Source: Liolophura sinensis (taxonomy: Eukaryota; Mollusca; Polyplacophora; Chitonida; Chitonidae). From it: DNA of 64,000 nucleotides. A program made the translations under genes and the position numbers. The stretch is taken from NCBI RefSeq assembly GCF_032854445.1, contig NC_088300.1, forward strand, positions 76,501,966 through 76,565,965, given 5' to 3'. Below, one piece after another: positions 23,049 to 38,554 of the stretch. The notes beneath the pieces are model-generated. The model ran no database searches. It worked only from the letters and a program-made list of their open reading frames with translations, and was not told the DNA's origin. Positions within the stretch are counted from its first letter, which is position 1, and every line of letters begins with the position of its first letter.

Positions 23049-23240
23049 AGGGCCTCCGTGGCCGAGGGTCGCTGTGAGTTCAATTCCAGCTCATGCAGGC
23101 TTCTTCTCCGCCGTACTTGGGAACTTTTATCAGCGACCTGCGGCAGTTCGTTTCATCCCACCATAATGTGGCCGTCGTCGTATAAGCGAAATATTTTTGA
23201 GTTAAGCGTAAAACACCAATCAAATAAATAAATAAATAAA
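23049..23240 (+). mobile_element. SINE family A, shortened head
   Basis: Starts GGGCCTCCGTGGCCGAGGGT and ends in an AAATAAATAAATAAAT tail. TTAAGAGCACTGA before and TTAAGAACAATGA after look like a diverged target site duplication. Part of the head between the A and B boxes is deleted. Confidence 0.85.
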
Positions 23241-23377
23241 TTAAGAACAATGAACAATAGAGTAATCAGCTACTCTTATCGTGTCATATCAGAAACCCTG
23301 TCAGTAGTGAACCTATGGACCAAATGAGTGATCTGGATACAAGATATCGCTTCATTGCTGTTATAATGAGAGCAAGG

Positions 23378-23624
23378 GGGCCTCCGTGGCATAGTCGGTT
23401 AGAGCGTTAGCGCAGCGTAGTGACCCAAAAGCCTCTGGCCACTGTGCGGCCGCTTTGAGTTTAGGTCTGCCGCAACCTGCGGATGGTCGTGGGTTTCCCC
23501 CAGGGTCTGCCCGGTTTCCATCCACCATAATGCTGGCCGCCGTCGTATAAGTGAAATATTCTTGAGTACGGCGTAAAACACCAAATAAATAAATAAATAA
23601 ATAACTAAATAAATAAATAAATAA
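23378..23624 (+). mobile_element. SINE family A, internally deleted
   Basis: Complete head (GGGGGCCTCCGTGGCATAGT onward), then a jump from the B-box area to CCGCAACCTGCGGATGG, skipping the CCGGCCGTAC segment. Long (AAAT)n-type tail. Confidence 0.85.
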
Positions 23625-24061
23625 TGGAACGACAAAGTTAAAACGGTTTGAACTTTTTTAACGATGATATGGTAAACTTAGCGGTATATGTCCTTGTTTC
23701 TTCTGTTTTTTTTGGCAGTTAACTTGTGGAGGGGCTATGTCTGCGAGACGACAGTAGTTGAACACGCCCTATCACAATCATTACAAGAAGCATGCAGTAC
23801 ATACCTGGTAAGACTTTATCTCACGCTTCTCAAAAGCGTCGAATATATTCTCAATGTCTTAAACATGAAAGACGATGGCCTAAACGGCCACAGCCGTGTT
23901 TGGTAGCTCAATAAATCAATGTTTAATCTGGAATTCTTACGTACCCCGTAACCCGTACCCCACGGAAATATGGGTAAAAGACAAACAGGTGACGTAAGCT
24001 GAAACAGCTGCATTCTCGAGTTAAAGCGATAAGTCGCTCCCGATTGATTAAAACTGATAAC

Positions 24062-24125
24062 ATGTCGGCGCTTTCGATAGTCTTAGTGTGTACGATTTTG
24101 CTTACTTTGATGGGCGATAACTCAG
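24062..24125 (+). CDS. Candidate first exon encoding a signal peptide
   Basis: ATG followed by 21 codons, MSALSIVLVCTILLTLMGDN and S, then TCAG/GTATGC, a fair 5' splice site in phase 1. The composition (hydrophobic core, small residues near the end) is that of a secretory signal. I could not find a convincing next exon: a possible one after TTTGTTTCAG at 25371 does not fit the phase. It may be the start of a real gene, a relic or chance. Confidence 0.3.
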
Positions 24126-26460
<2,335 letters not shown>

Positions 26461-26464
26461 ATCC

Positions 26465-27215
26465 TTAATTTACTAGCGACGTACCTTGAATTCCGTAACG
26501 ACATACACCTGAACTCTCTAACCACATAACCTGAATTCTCTAACGACGTACATATGACTTCTCTAACGACGTACTCCTGAATTGTCTAACGACATACCAC
26601 TGAATTCTCTATCGACATACTCCTGGATTCTCTAACGACGTGCACCTGAATTCTCTATCCACACACACCTGAATTCTCTAGCGACGTACACCTGAATTCT
26701 CTAACTACGTACACCTGAATTGTCTAACCGTATACATCTGAATTCTCTATCGACATACGATAAATGAGTTCTCTAACAACATACCTCTGGATCCTCTAAC
26801 AGCATACTTCTGAATTCTCTAACGACGGACACCTGAATACCCTAGCGACATACTCCTTAATTCTCTATCAACATACAACTGAATTCTCTAATAACACACT
26901 CCTGAACTCTCTGACAAAATACTCCTGAATTCTATAGCGACGTACACTTGAATTCCATAGCGACATACTCCTTAACTCTTTAACAACATACTCTTGAATC
27001 CTCTAACAACATACTTTTGAATTAACCAATGACAAACCCTGATTTCTCTGACGAAATACTTCTGAATTCTTTAACAACATACCGCTGAATTATCTAACCC
27101 CGTACTCCAGAATTCTCTATCGACGTACACCTGAATTCTATAGCGACACACTCCTGAACTCTTTAACAAAATACTCCTGAATTCTCTAAAGACGTACACC
27201 TGAATTCTCTATCGT
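26465..27215. repeat. Degenerate 23-24-bp minisatellite
   Basis: About 30 diverged units around CCTGAATTCTCTAACGACGT and ACA; many carry a GAATTC site. Confidence 0.85.
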
Positions 27216-27863
<648 letters not shown>

Positions 27864-27864
27864 T

Positions 27865-30040
27865 CAGCTTATGTTAAATACGTAACACTTGAATAATTGA
27901 CAAATATTATTTAAAATACTCTTTATCAAAACAGTTGTCCACAAGTCCATTTCTTTGACGTGTTCAGGAGGATTTTGATATATATTCCACATGCTATTCA
28001 TCTTTCCTTGCAAAAATAACAGTACTGTATATTAGTCTATGAAATTCGACAAATTTCTGACTCAAAATTTTAAACCTCTTCACAAGGCTTAATTTTTGAT
28101 AGTGGAAGTTGAAATTTGGGCCCATTTGTTCTAAGATAATATTGATGAGGTGGACAAAATTATAATTTTCTGAAGCCGAAAAATTAGCTTTAAGATCACA
28201 TTTCAAATTTTGACTGAAGTCATAAATGCCTCGGTCCTTGGGTTCTTATGCTATAATGAATGTGTTTTTCACAGACTGCCTTCGTGTTGGCAGTTTTGTG
28301 TTGCCATAGTCAAAGGCGATAACAATTTATTTTCCACCAGAACAAATGTGTTTGTTCTCTTTTTGGCCATACAAAATATAATCATTCTTCGTTGCTTTTG
28401 TTTAGTACTTGTTCTGTTTTAGGCCATACAAATGTAACCATTATAACTCGGGAAAACAACTTCGTTTTCTCCTTAGGTATTACACAGTGATGTGTTTTAA
28501 GCAGATCTTAAGCATACTAATATTGTTCGAGTTTGGTGACAAAAATGTGTCTGGATAACTTCTGCAGTCTTCGTCATCTCGTTCAAATAGGTATATGTCA
28601 ATGATGAATCTAAATATTGAGGTAATTTCATGAACAATCATAGCCTTCAATCCAACAATAATTAATTCCATTTAAGAGTTTCGACTTCAAATCTTTAGGT
28701 GAAAGGGGATTCGTTGAGATGAGGGTTGACGCAATTCGTTAGAAAAAATGATGCTTTAGTCTGCTGTTTCTAAAGAGAAACATAAGAGTTTATCATTACG
28801 GAAATAGACATTAGCATCATAGAGACATATACTTTAGGCGGTGGCTCGATGTATCAACATTTGTAGCACCAATGGAGTGAGATCTGAGGCAACATGTTCC
28901 GTGTGCCAGCGTATGTAAATGTGAACGTCATGTTCATCACCACGGGATAAGCAGCCAATAACAGTAGACCATCCACATTCAAACTCGCGTTAGACACCCG
29001 TGAATAAATCCTGGTATACTATTTATGAAGGAGGGGTTTTTTGATTCGATGGGGTATCTCCCGCCCTCTTGAAAACCCCTTAGCTTATGACTATCTTCAG
29101 TCCTTACGGGCATCATTTCATCACCCTTGCATACAACTACAGCATTTCGCTTGATCCGCTCATACGGTCATGGAAACCCAGTCTTGTCCATGTCCTGTCA
29201 GCTTACTGCAGTGGCCGGGCGGTGTCTATATACATTGTTATCACAGTAACAGTTCTCCAGTAGCCTATGCTATATAAGGTCTCACAAATTAGAGCGGAGT
29301 ACCTCTTTCAGTTATCTTGTGAAATTTGGAGCTTGACCTACATCAAGTTTACCGAATGGGAATATAGTTACTAATAAGAAATAAGCTGTATATGAGATCG
29401 CGCTAGAGCGAAATAAATGTTTACTCAAGTTACACTCACACACAAAACAACCTTGTGATATTCCTCTATTATTAAATGTAGGCACGCAAGTAGCAAATGA
29501 CTGACTCATTCAGTCCATAGTCTATCAATCACTCGAAAATGTCAAGACTGATAATTGTAATATTTTGACAGCTGAAAAAACGTATTTTTTTGTGCTGTTA
29601 AAATTTTAAAAGAAGGATTATTTTCTGACAGGGATGTATGAGTATGGATGTAAATACTGACATCTTTTCACTCCAAAAGATGAAAAAATAATTTCAATTC
29701 ATATTTTTTTCTTTCCGCATATTAATGCACCATTTGTATGTCTTCTGTTTATTGTGTCTCTGGTGTATCTTACCTGACGTAGAAATTCATAGAATCGTGT
29801 GAATTACGTGTCATTTCTGGTCAGATATTCCATACCAAGTAGACGACTTAACGATTGTTGTAAGAAAAGGACAAGCTTTCCAACTCATTCACTACAAGTT
29901 TCATAAACATAAGAAAGACAGTTTGCAACAAATAAACTTGGTAATTTTACCAACGAATATTTTACTCAAATTTATTCGGATTGTTCAAGATATTCTCTCA
30001 CGCTATAGGAATTCAATGCATCGAACTACTAGATAGATGT
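27865..30040. other. No gene recognised
   Basis: Minus-strand frames at 27994-28206 and 28480-28671 are AT-rich and have no recognisable domain. I cannot tell them from chance. Confidence 0.35.
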
Positions 30041-30044
30041 GGAC

Positions 30045-30078
30045 GACGTAAAACACTAATCAAATAAATAAATACATA
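30045..30078 (+). mobile_element. SINE family A tail relic
   Basis: GACGTAAAACACTAATCAAA followed by an AAATA-type tail, the last 30-odd bases of family A only. Confidence 0.5.
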
Positions 30079-30139
30079 GATGTGGATATGAACTCTTTGC
30101 GGCTAAAAATAGATATACTCTTATGAATGACCAAATGGC

Positions 30140-30362
30140 TGAATGAATGAATGAATGAATGAATGCTTGGGACTTTACATCGTACTTAACAAGTCATATG
30201 ACATACTCATGTGACAACAGTCATTAGGTTTATGTACATATAACATGTCTTCTTGAGTCCATGCCGCCATAGTGCTGCCGTCACTGAAGTATCATGCCGA
30301 AGTACTTAGTTTTTGGTATTTGATTCAGGGTGTTCCGACTTGGAGGCGGATCTGCCAGTCGT
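30140..30362 (-). mobile_element. SINE family B
   Basis: Begins with (GAAT)n, then GCTTGGGACTTTACATCGTA, the CTGAAGTATCATGCCGAAG word, and ends near a reverse tRNA-like head (CCGACTTGGAGGCGGATCTG). The 3' part, with the TGACACC words, is deleted. Confidence 0.7.
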
Positions 30363-30465
30363 ATACATAGAATCAAAACTGTGAGTTACATGCGTACAAT
30401 CAGTTTCCATTTTCAGAAATGTGTCTATTTAAAAAGTGTGTAGCCTAATATGAAGATGTTGTGAG

Positions 30466-30478
30466 GGGGGGGGGGGGG
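30466..30478. repeat. Poly(G) run
   Basis: About 12 G in a row following GTTGTGA. A likely place for length error or variation. Confidence 0.9.
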
Positions 30479-31172
30479 CTGTCCGGATATTTGTGAGTAT
30501 TGACAAGTCACAAATCCTTTTCCTAGGCTTTGACATGTTATATTTGTAAAAAAGTTTTTAAAAGTGCGTAATGTATACAGAATTTGGTGACCGTCCAGGT
30601 TTTAATTTTAACACAGTTCCCTCGCAAGTGGGTTGAAGTCTTTTCATTATCGAAGTCTCCTTCGCTGGTGGGTTCAAGATCAAGCCGAGTCATGCATGCC
30701 ACAATGTCGAACCCTAAAGGTCAGGAAAGCCCGCCTAGCAAGTGGACAGAACCGAAAAGTTAGAATTTAGTTCGCCCGCTACACGAGCTTCAACTGCCCA
30801 TGTTAAAAGTGCCAATAATTAAACATAGGACCTCTGGATTCTACGAGACAACATAATCACATCACATTCATTCTGAAATAAGCCGCACAATGCTATATAT
30901 TTACGTCAAATCTCATTTACAGGCCTGAGACGTACTGTTAACAAACCAATAACTTAAAACATTACGAAAAGAGATAAAGAATAAAGTATATGTACTTTCA
31001 AAACGACAGAATCTAACACGGAACAAATGGCAGATCTGTCATCGCTTATCTAGTGTTTATAACTTTAGGAATTCACGTGCAATGTTATACTCCAACACAG
31101 ACTGTTCTACATGAGACTTATAACACATTGATAATGGCATAACACCGAGATCTCTGTCCTTGCGTTTCCTGT

Positions 31173-31440
31173 TTTTATTTATTTTATTTGATTGGTGTTT
31201 TACGCCGTACTCAATAATATTTCACTTATACGACAGTGGCCAGCATTATGGTGGGAGGAAACCGGGCAGAGCCAGGGGGAAACACACGACCATCCGCAGA
31301 TTGCTGGCAGACCTTCCCATGTAAGGCCGGAGAGGAAGCCAGCATGAGCTGGACTTGAACTCACAACGACCGCATTGGTGAAATGCTCCTTGGTCATTAT
31401 GATGCGCTAGCGCGCTAACCAACAGAGCCACGAACGCCCC
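31173..31440 (-). mobile_element. SINE family A, full length
   Basis: Minus orientation from a T-rich tail complement through GGTGTTTTACGCCGTACTCA to the head complement ending AGAGCCACGAACGCCCC. TCCTGTT on both sides is a possible short target duplication. Confidence 0.9.
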
Positions 31441-31444
31441 TCCT

Positions 31445-33485
31445 GTTATTAAACAGCATCTATGTTTTATTCATAAATAATACGTCATTTTTTGTTTCTT
31501 AGTGGAATGACTGAGGCCAGATGTTTCCTCATGGAATCTCATCATCCGTGCTCTTAAGTGTTCATTGTCATAGTCTGGAAGACGACATTCTCATACATTC
31601 GATGGTACATTTTCAGTAAACATTTTGAATCGTCTGTATATCATCAAATGAACACATCTGCAGGTATACTTGAATATATTTTTCACACTCACAAAAAACA
31701 AACAGATAATTGGCAAGAGGCATGGTATTATGCATTTACATTTTGAAATATCTTAGGCAAAAATATGATAAATTACGGTTTTTGGAAGCAGAGAAGCTAA
31801 CGAATGTCCTATCTAAACCAAAAAATGTAAAACCTTACCGGTGTATAGTTTTCAAAATAAACAAGTGCACTCTGTTCGAGTTTGTGTGCTTATTTGGGGA
31901 ACGATTTGAAGATTCTGGAAAACCTTGCTGATTCTAAACCAAAGTTAAATTCTCTCATTATTCTGAGTTGGATTTTCCGGAATCGAATACTTTAATCAAA
32001 ACGTGTAAATGAGCTGTCTAATCTGCCCGTCCCTGTCCGGAAGTAGCGACACCTGCCACCTTACCTGTGTATCATTGCACGTGTCACCCGATTAACCGGA
32101 TGTGAAACAAAAGCGGAGTAAGCCTTTTAATACCTATTGACCAGCACGTAATAGGCTCTCAAGGCAGAATGCATAGGTTTATGTTATGCCAGGCGCATTC
32201 TTAGAAACTGAGAACGTGCGTCCTAGAGAATGACGCCATGGGTTTCCACATGTTTTGGCACGAGAAACACAAATTTTCTTATGACGGATAAATGAATAAG
32301 GCTTTACGCCATCGATATCAGCAGTATTTCCGCCATATCGTGATGATAACACACAAAGCCTGACATACTGAAAGAAAAATAGGGAAACTCTATTTTTTCA
32401 ACTCCGAAATAAAAAGTCAAACTCAAGGGACCTCTCTTGTATCTTCCTCCCTTTTAATTGCTGCTTTTCTGTGACCACGTCACAGTTACGGCGCCTGCAT
32501 TATAGTCAGGTAATTTCTGTGAGTATAGAAATGACCATTGCTGTACATCTGATGGCATGTTTTTACTTTTATTTGCTTTCAATTCTTAAATTCAAAGCAA
32601 AATAACATTTGGAACATATTCCCCAGGCTGCAAATCACGAACTGTCAGGTACGTCACCAACCCTGTGAGCCAAGGCCAAGTAAGGATTCCGTAAACACTG
32701 CCAGTTTCTGACCATGTGTAGAGAGCTACAAGATCGTCTGAACCAATCACAGCCCAAAGATTAAAAAATCTCCAAATATATTTCGTGGTGGGAGGGTTTG
32801 GAAGTTTTAACATTAGATAATCTCCGAAGGTTTGGAGGGAAGGCGCATATCGATCAAGAGTTAACTGATCCCGCCCACACTGTTCTTACACCCACGCAAT
32901 CAAATGTTTATGTCTCAGATACCCTGTAGCCATGAATAGAGATAACAAGATACAAAGCCCTAACCGGAATGCGTCTTACACAGAACAGTGCATTTCTCAC
33001 TACACATTAGTCAGTGAGTAGCAATGTTATATTCAACCATGCTCGCTAAATTCTGCGCCAGCTACCGGATGACCTAATTATTTGACCTAGTAAGAGAGAC
33101 AGGCATTGACTGTCTATTTATATATTTATGAGAAATGACATCGATAGGCATCCGGCACCCCACTGCCGCTACCATGGATAGTTTGCTAACACATACATGT
33201 ACGTGCGCGTCTAACTGAATGATAGCTGTCAGTGTTTAGTAAGTTTCTTGTGGCATACATGCTTATGAAAAAGTAGATTTCTTTTGTTAATACTGGCTTA
33301 AGCGAAGTTATGAGGTTGAGTATGCAGTATTCATGCTCTCTGTGTCAGAGTTGTGAAACACATCGTTCCTTAATTACCACAGCACTGACAGGTGCACGCT
33401 CGGCTGCACACTACACAATAGAGATCTTGTGTACACTGTTGTCGGTCCACACTATGAACAACATGGCTCTCCAAAATGCAAAATA
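31445..33485. other. No gene recognised
   Basis: Several short ORFs with no domain or splice support. Contains a perfect-looking but isolated CACGTG-type word and nothing else of note. Confidence 0.35.
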
Positions 33486-33489
33486 TTGC

Positions 33490-33575
33490 ACGTATGCGAC
33501 GGCGGCCAGCATTATGATACGAGGAAACCGGGCATGCACAGTCCTGGGAAACACCGACCATCTGCAGATTTTGCA
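33490..33575 (-). mobile_element. SINE family A, internal fragment
   Basis: GCGACGGCGGCCAGCATTAT to about CCATCTGCAGATTTTGCAG matches the middle of the family in minus orientation. Both ends are lost. Confidence 0.7.
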
Positions 33576-33729
33576 GCTTGGAAGCAAAGTAATTCACTTA
33601 CAGTCCATAAATTTGAAACAACCTCCCCATGCCTTACCACAATATATGCTCGTGATGTATATCAGCGTAATTTCTGCAACGGATGAAATCATTATTTTGA
33701 AAGGAAGAGATAAAGAAGAGGTGGACAAA

Positions 33730-34835
33730 AAGGCCATGTGCATGTACCAGAACTTTAGGTGGTTGCTACACAACAGATTCTGGTGTAGTGCCAATGTGCT
33801 TTTCGCGCTCAGTACCAATTCCTTGGCGCTAGACAGGGCATTCTTATGGAAATACAACTTCTTGGTTTATTATCGATGTAGAAACGGGATTTCTACATGG
33901 GATCCCCGCTGTCGCCCATGGTCTCTGAGATTCATCTGGCAGAACTGGAGAACAAAGCCTTATCTACTTCATCTGTCCAACCCATATGCTGGATGCGAAA
34001 AGTGGAAGACACCTTTGTTGCTCTACACCACAACGGGGATCCGACAACATTACTTGACCACACTAGCTCGCAACACCAACGCATGAAATTCACCATGGAA
34101 ACAGAGAATGACCAGCAAATACCTTTCCTAGACGTCCACGTAAAGAGAACAACAGATGGTCTACAAACTACCATATACCATAAACCAACTCACTCTGAAT
34201 AGTACATCTACTAGAAGTCCAAACACCCGCCCAAGACTAAGACCGGCATCATCTCGACCCTCACCAAGAGAGACAAACTCATCTGCACCAACAACTTGGA
34301 GAAGGAAACAAACCATCTGCCTAACGTCTTTACCCACATGAATGGATACCCGGCAGAGAGAGATAACAAAACAATCCGTAATGCCATGAAGCCTCCACCT
34401 AATCAGCAGCCGAGAGTCCGTGATGAAGGCCCTGGTATCCGAATTAACCTTCCATGCGTCGACCCAACCAGTCAAACAGTTGCCCGCCTATTAAAAGAAT
34501 CCACAGGAATTTTAAACAGTCTTCAGAAGCCAACCGTCCCTTAAAGCCCACCTTCATGCCACAGGGAAGAGGAAACTTACTTAACCCCAATCACAGATTA
34601 AGATTAGTATACAAACTTCAGTGTAGCTGCAACGAATCATACATAGGAGAGACAGGAAGACCACTTAAAACTTGGGTTAAAGAGCACAAGTCATCTGCGG
34701 AAAAATCTGATTCCAAAGTGACCACATAAGGGAAAACCCATGCCACAACATAAGCTGGAACACAATCAGCACATTGAACTATAATCAGCCCAACTGGAAG
34801 AAACGCAAACTACAGGATTTGAGCTACAATCAATA
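33730..34835 (+). mobile_element. Penelope-like retroelement remnant (RT plus GIY-YIG nuclease)
   Basis: Reverse transcriptase motifs in order: YRCRNGIST then, one frame over, MGSPLSPMVSEI at 33897; VEDTFVAL in place of the usual DDTF catalytic stretch; a weak FTMETENDQQIPFLDVHV; and IYHKPTHSE. Two stops follow in the same frame (34199-34218), with recognisable linker sequence up to about 34540. A frame change then leads to YKLQCSCNESYIGETGRPLK, the GIY-YIG endonuclease core with Cys pair, typical of Penelope-like elements. Stops, frameshifts and loss of the first part of RT make it dead. The usual Asp pair reads ED, so the catalytic site is also damaged. Confidence 0.85.
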
Positions 34836-34839
34836 GTTT

Positions 34840-36865
34840 TCTCGCTAGAAGCGTTTAAATGACAACACGGTTTTTTGTTTAGAAAAAGATGGCAATCCTA
34901 TTGCTTTAACATGGAGTTAAATGGGAACTGGACTGGGTTTATAGTATTTGACCTGATGCTTTCGGCTACACTGTCCGTGATCTCCCGAAACGGTTGTAGG
35001 ATGATATTCAGCTATACAGGACTCTGTTAGATGGCGTAGAATTCTAACTACAACATCAACGACGTTGACCTGTAAAAGTTAGCTTTGTTTTGCGCAGGCC
35101 TTGTCTTCTCTACTGTGCGTTAACCGGGCAAGGGTGATTGACAGACATCGCCATGTGCCGTGGTCCAGGTTTTGACTTTCTGACAACGGCCTGGTTATCT
35201 GTAGAGCATTGAGTCTGTGCATGGCAGGTCGTGGATTGAGGCGTGAATGTACAAACTTGCTGTTACACGGGCCGTGTTTTTGCGTTATTTCTCACATAAA
35301 ACGGTCAAAGTCTGCCAAGAAATGGCCGTTCTTCACTGGGCTTAGCGTTGCATCATAAAGCTCGCCCATCTGTTGGTGGTAATGCGAATGACCGGCCGAA
35401 TGCCTCAGTGACAAACGGTGTAAGTTCGCATCGAAACTTTGAAAGCCGTGTAGCTAGTTATGTGTTGATTTTCGATCAATAACTTATGCTCTCATATGAA
35501 AGATGTGAGCATAAAGAAAATTTGTATGCAGACTTGAAGTGAGAATTGCGACTGCCTTGGGGACTACGTAAAATATACAATAGTGTGGATGGTGGGGGAG
35601 ATGCTGGCGAAATTTTCTCCAACTTGACCTAATTACACAAGGATTTAAACGCTAACCGTCTCTTGGCTGCGTGGTGTGACGCCTGTCAGTCATGTCAGAG
35701 TCCAAGTAACAGCCGTGAAGCTGAAAATCACCGAGTGCAAAGCGCTAAATACGTACACTATGTGTGCTGAAAATCTTTGATCTGTGTCAACGACCACAAG
35801 ACATGCAGGGGAAAACGTCATCGATCCGATCCGGGATCCCGGCCTAGGATCTACTGTTCGCAGATCCATTCTAGTTATATTTATATTTGTTATATTTATG
35901 TTTTGATGTCATTTACGGGATAACAATTTTAGTAACTACATAGAAACGTCGTGTTAATAAACCAAGAAGTTGTATATCCGTGAGAATGGCTGTCCAGTGT
36001 ACTTCCATCCCAACTTCTAAATGCCACTCCAACAAGCCGTCATTAATGCATACTTTCACCCTGCTAAAACCCAGAAGTAATGTATTGCTGTCTCAAATAT
36101 TGAATACTGATGTACAGTGTAAGTCCATTTTGTTTGCATACGTTCTGGTGACATCATGTTTATCTTGAGACACTTAACTGTGTCTATTTTATAAAACCTT
36201 GTTTAACTGTCATCACGGGATATCTAATATGGTCATATGTGTTTGAAATAAAGTAGTATTGTTACCACTTTCCTTTCCTTAAGCGGAGATAACAGAGAGA
36301 TGCGTGGGCAATATAAAGGCGATTCTCCAGATGAGTTAACTGCCTGAAGCTTAAGACTAAGGTTAAATTCCAGTGAACCTTAGTGTCACAATCAGAAACA
36401 CAAGACATCATTTTGTTACATCCTATTACGTGTCTTATGTTCATTTTTTAAGGCATTTGGCTTTTTGCGGCCTGTTGACATTTAGTACATTACTAAATAC
36501 TTACTAGAAAACACGCGCAAGCGCACGTCACACAGATGCAAATTGTTTGATACAGAAGCTGATAGAAAGTACACTGTAGCATCCGCCTCACGTTTAGGCC
36601 TATATCAGTATCGCCGTTATGTAATATCTGGGGAAATGTATTCTTAGCATCTATGAGTGGAAGCCACTCTTCCTGTGGAGTGGATATGGACGTACAAACG
36701 TACAGTTGTTTTCTTCCTCTTCCGTACACTTTTGTGAAGGATGTCAACTGCAGGTTACTGCGTGTAACAATGTCAGTTGCCTACATCACGTACACTGAGA
36801 GACTGGCCTTCCTTAGGTGACTTAAAGTGGCTTTAAGAACATGGGTTTTAAAAAATGAAATGAAA
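34840..36865. other. Mostly unassigned; possible third tRNA-like repeat near 35.2 kb
   Basis: At 35180-35260 GGCCTGGTTATCTGTAGAGC and, further on, GGTCGTGGATTGAG resemble A and B boxes, so a third SINE family is possible. At 36493-36747 (minus) an 84-codon open frame is bounded by CAG before it and GTAAGT after it, but its Cys-rich end and weak context make an exon doubtful. Confidence 0.3.
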
Positions 36866-36869
36866 AATG

Positions 36870-37015
36870 AAGGTGGCATGGATTATGTGACAAAATAAAG
36901 GTGACACAGACTGTGTGACAAAATAATAGTGGCGTGATTGGTGGCATGGAGTATGTGACATTACATTGGTGGCATGGATTATGTGACAAAACATTGGTGG
37001 CATGGATTTTGTCAA
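36870..37015. repeat. Degenerate repeat, about 28-30 bp
   Basis: Five or six imperfect units of GGTGGCATGGATTATGTGAC followed by AAAAYA. Confidence 0.65.
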
Positions 37016-37084
37016 AGATTGGGTAAAAATTAAAGCGGGGAGGGAGAGATGGAGATGTGCATAGTTTTGGGAAAGTGGTAAACA

Positions 37085-37950
37085 TGGAGGCTCTAGAACA
37101 CTAGCTGGAGTGGCATAGACTATGACAATAGCTAGCGCAGGCTCTGGAGAAGCATAGGCTTTATTACAAAATCTTACTTAGCATACATTCTGACAAAAAG
37201 TTTAAAAGGTAATATATTGTGTGAAAAAAATACATATTTTATAACTGTAGCCTTGTTTTTAACAACGAAAAGTATCTTGAAAGGCCTGCTTTGAATTACC
37301 TTGCTTGTTACACGACAGCGACTTTGATGTAACGCCAGATTAGTTTGTGAGCGGGTAAAATTATGAGAAGTGGGATCTTGGCCATTAAAGCATGCAGCAT
37401 GTAGGTTGTGTAACGACAGTGACAAATATTTTCTAAGCAACAGTATGTACAAATAATGATATCAGCCTATGAAAAGTAACAGAAATATCGAGAAATGTTA
37501 AACGAAGTCAATGTTTTCAGCTTAAGTAGAATACACATGTATATACCGGTACCTAGTTCGACGAAGATGTATATTGTATCTAATCAGAGCCAGGAGTTTT
37601 GAATTACCTCCGAATGGACTAAGAACAATACCAAACGTTTATTGTTGGCTTTTCAATAAGTTTACAAAATTTAAATCTGTCTGAACGCTAGGCCTTCAAC
37701 TAACGAATTCAACTTTCACTTCGAAACTTGTCATTAATCATTTTCTGATATTCCTAAAAACGCACCTTTTAAACGGGAGAGTGACCTCAAGGGAGGTAAT
37801 TCGGTGCAATCCTATTGTAATAATCTTCCAGGAACATGTATATCATATAATCATGTAGATATTATTTTCCGACAGTGAGAAAACATCTCGATAGCAGTGA
37901 ATATGCTTGTTCCATTGCGACTAGAGTCTAGCCTCGATCCTTTACCAAAC
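37085..37950. other. No gene recognised
   Basis: No supported feature. Confidence 0.4.
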
Positions 37951-37956
37951 TGACCC

Positions 37957-38450
37957 GTGGAGTTCGCTTGTGTTCAGTCCGAATACATACAGGATTCCAA
38001 CAAGCCAGTCCTTTCCATCTTATTTGATAACTTGGTTAGTAGAGCATTGGAGCTAGGCTTAAACAAAGATCTTCAGTTGTCTCCAGATAATTGTTTCAGA
38101 GGTGGAAAACAAATTTATTTCCATAGATTTACAAACAATGAGATAAATAACTTTACTTCAAAGACACTTTTAAAGTTGTAGTTAAACAGAAATTGTTTTT
38201 TTTAGAAATACACGAAAACAAACAGAATGATACAGAGCCGCACCTGGCTCTATATTATTGTGTAAATAGTTCTGTGATGAGTACAAATAAACTGTTTATA
38301 TTGGCTGGCTATAGGTCATGCATTTGGAGTGATACATTGAGAAAATGTAAGCACCATGGCTTTAAATATGAAACTAAAAGTCTCAAGTTTAATGTATCTG
38401 ATTGCGGATTTTACGCGAAACCACATTTTCAAAAATTTTACACCGTGTAG
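37957..38450 (+). other. Two adjacent unrecognised open frames
   Basis: Frame one (37957-38181, 74 codons) and frame two (38193-38450, 85 codons) are separated by a T8 run and could be one broken coding region. Alternatively the second could be an exon entered at GTTTTTTTTAG (38206). Frame two encodes five Cys among mixed polar residues (for example YRSCIWSDTLRKCKHHGFKY). I recognise no family, and codon use is AT-rich like the surroundings, so a real gene is only possible. Confidence 0.25.
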
Positions 38451-38554
38451 AACTGAGTATCTCATAAACGAGATCTATCAAGTATTAAATGTAAGAAACA
38501 AGTCAATTAATAAATTGGTTAGAATCATGTCCTCATGTTACAGAAATTAGATGA

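Noticed and set aside
33310-34086. 258-codon ORF as a host gene
   Set aside because: Crosses a SINE fragment and then the Penelope-like element in the wrong frame; chance fusion.
36493-36747. Cys-rich exon with CAG and GTAAGT borders
   Set aside because: No neighbouring exon, weak acceptor tract, and a hydrophobic Cys-rich end that looks like chance translation.
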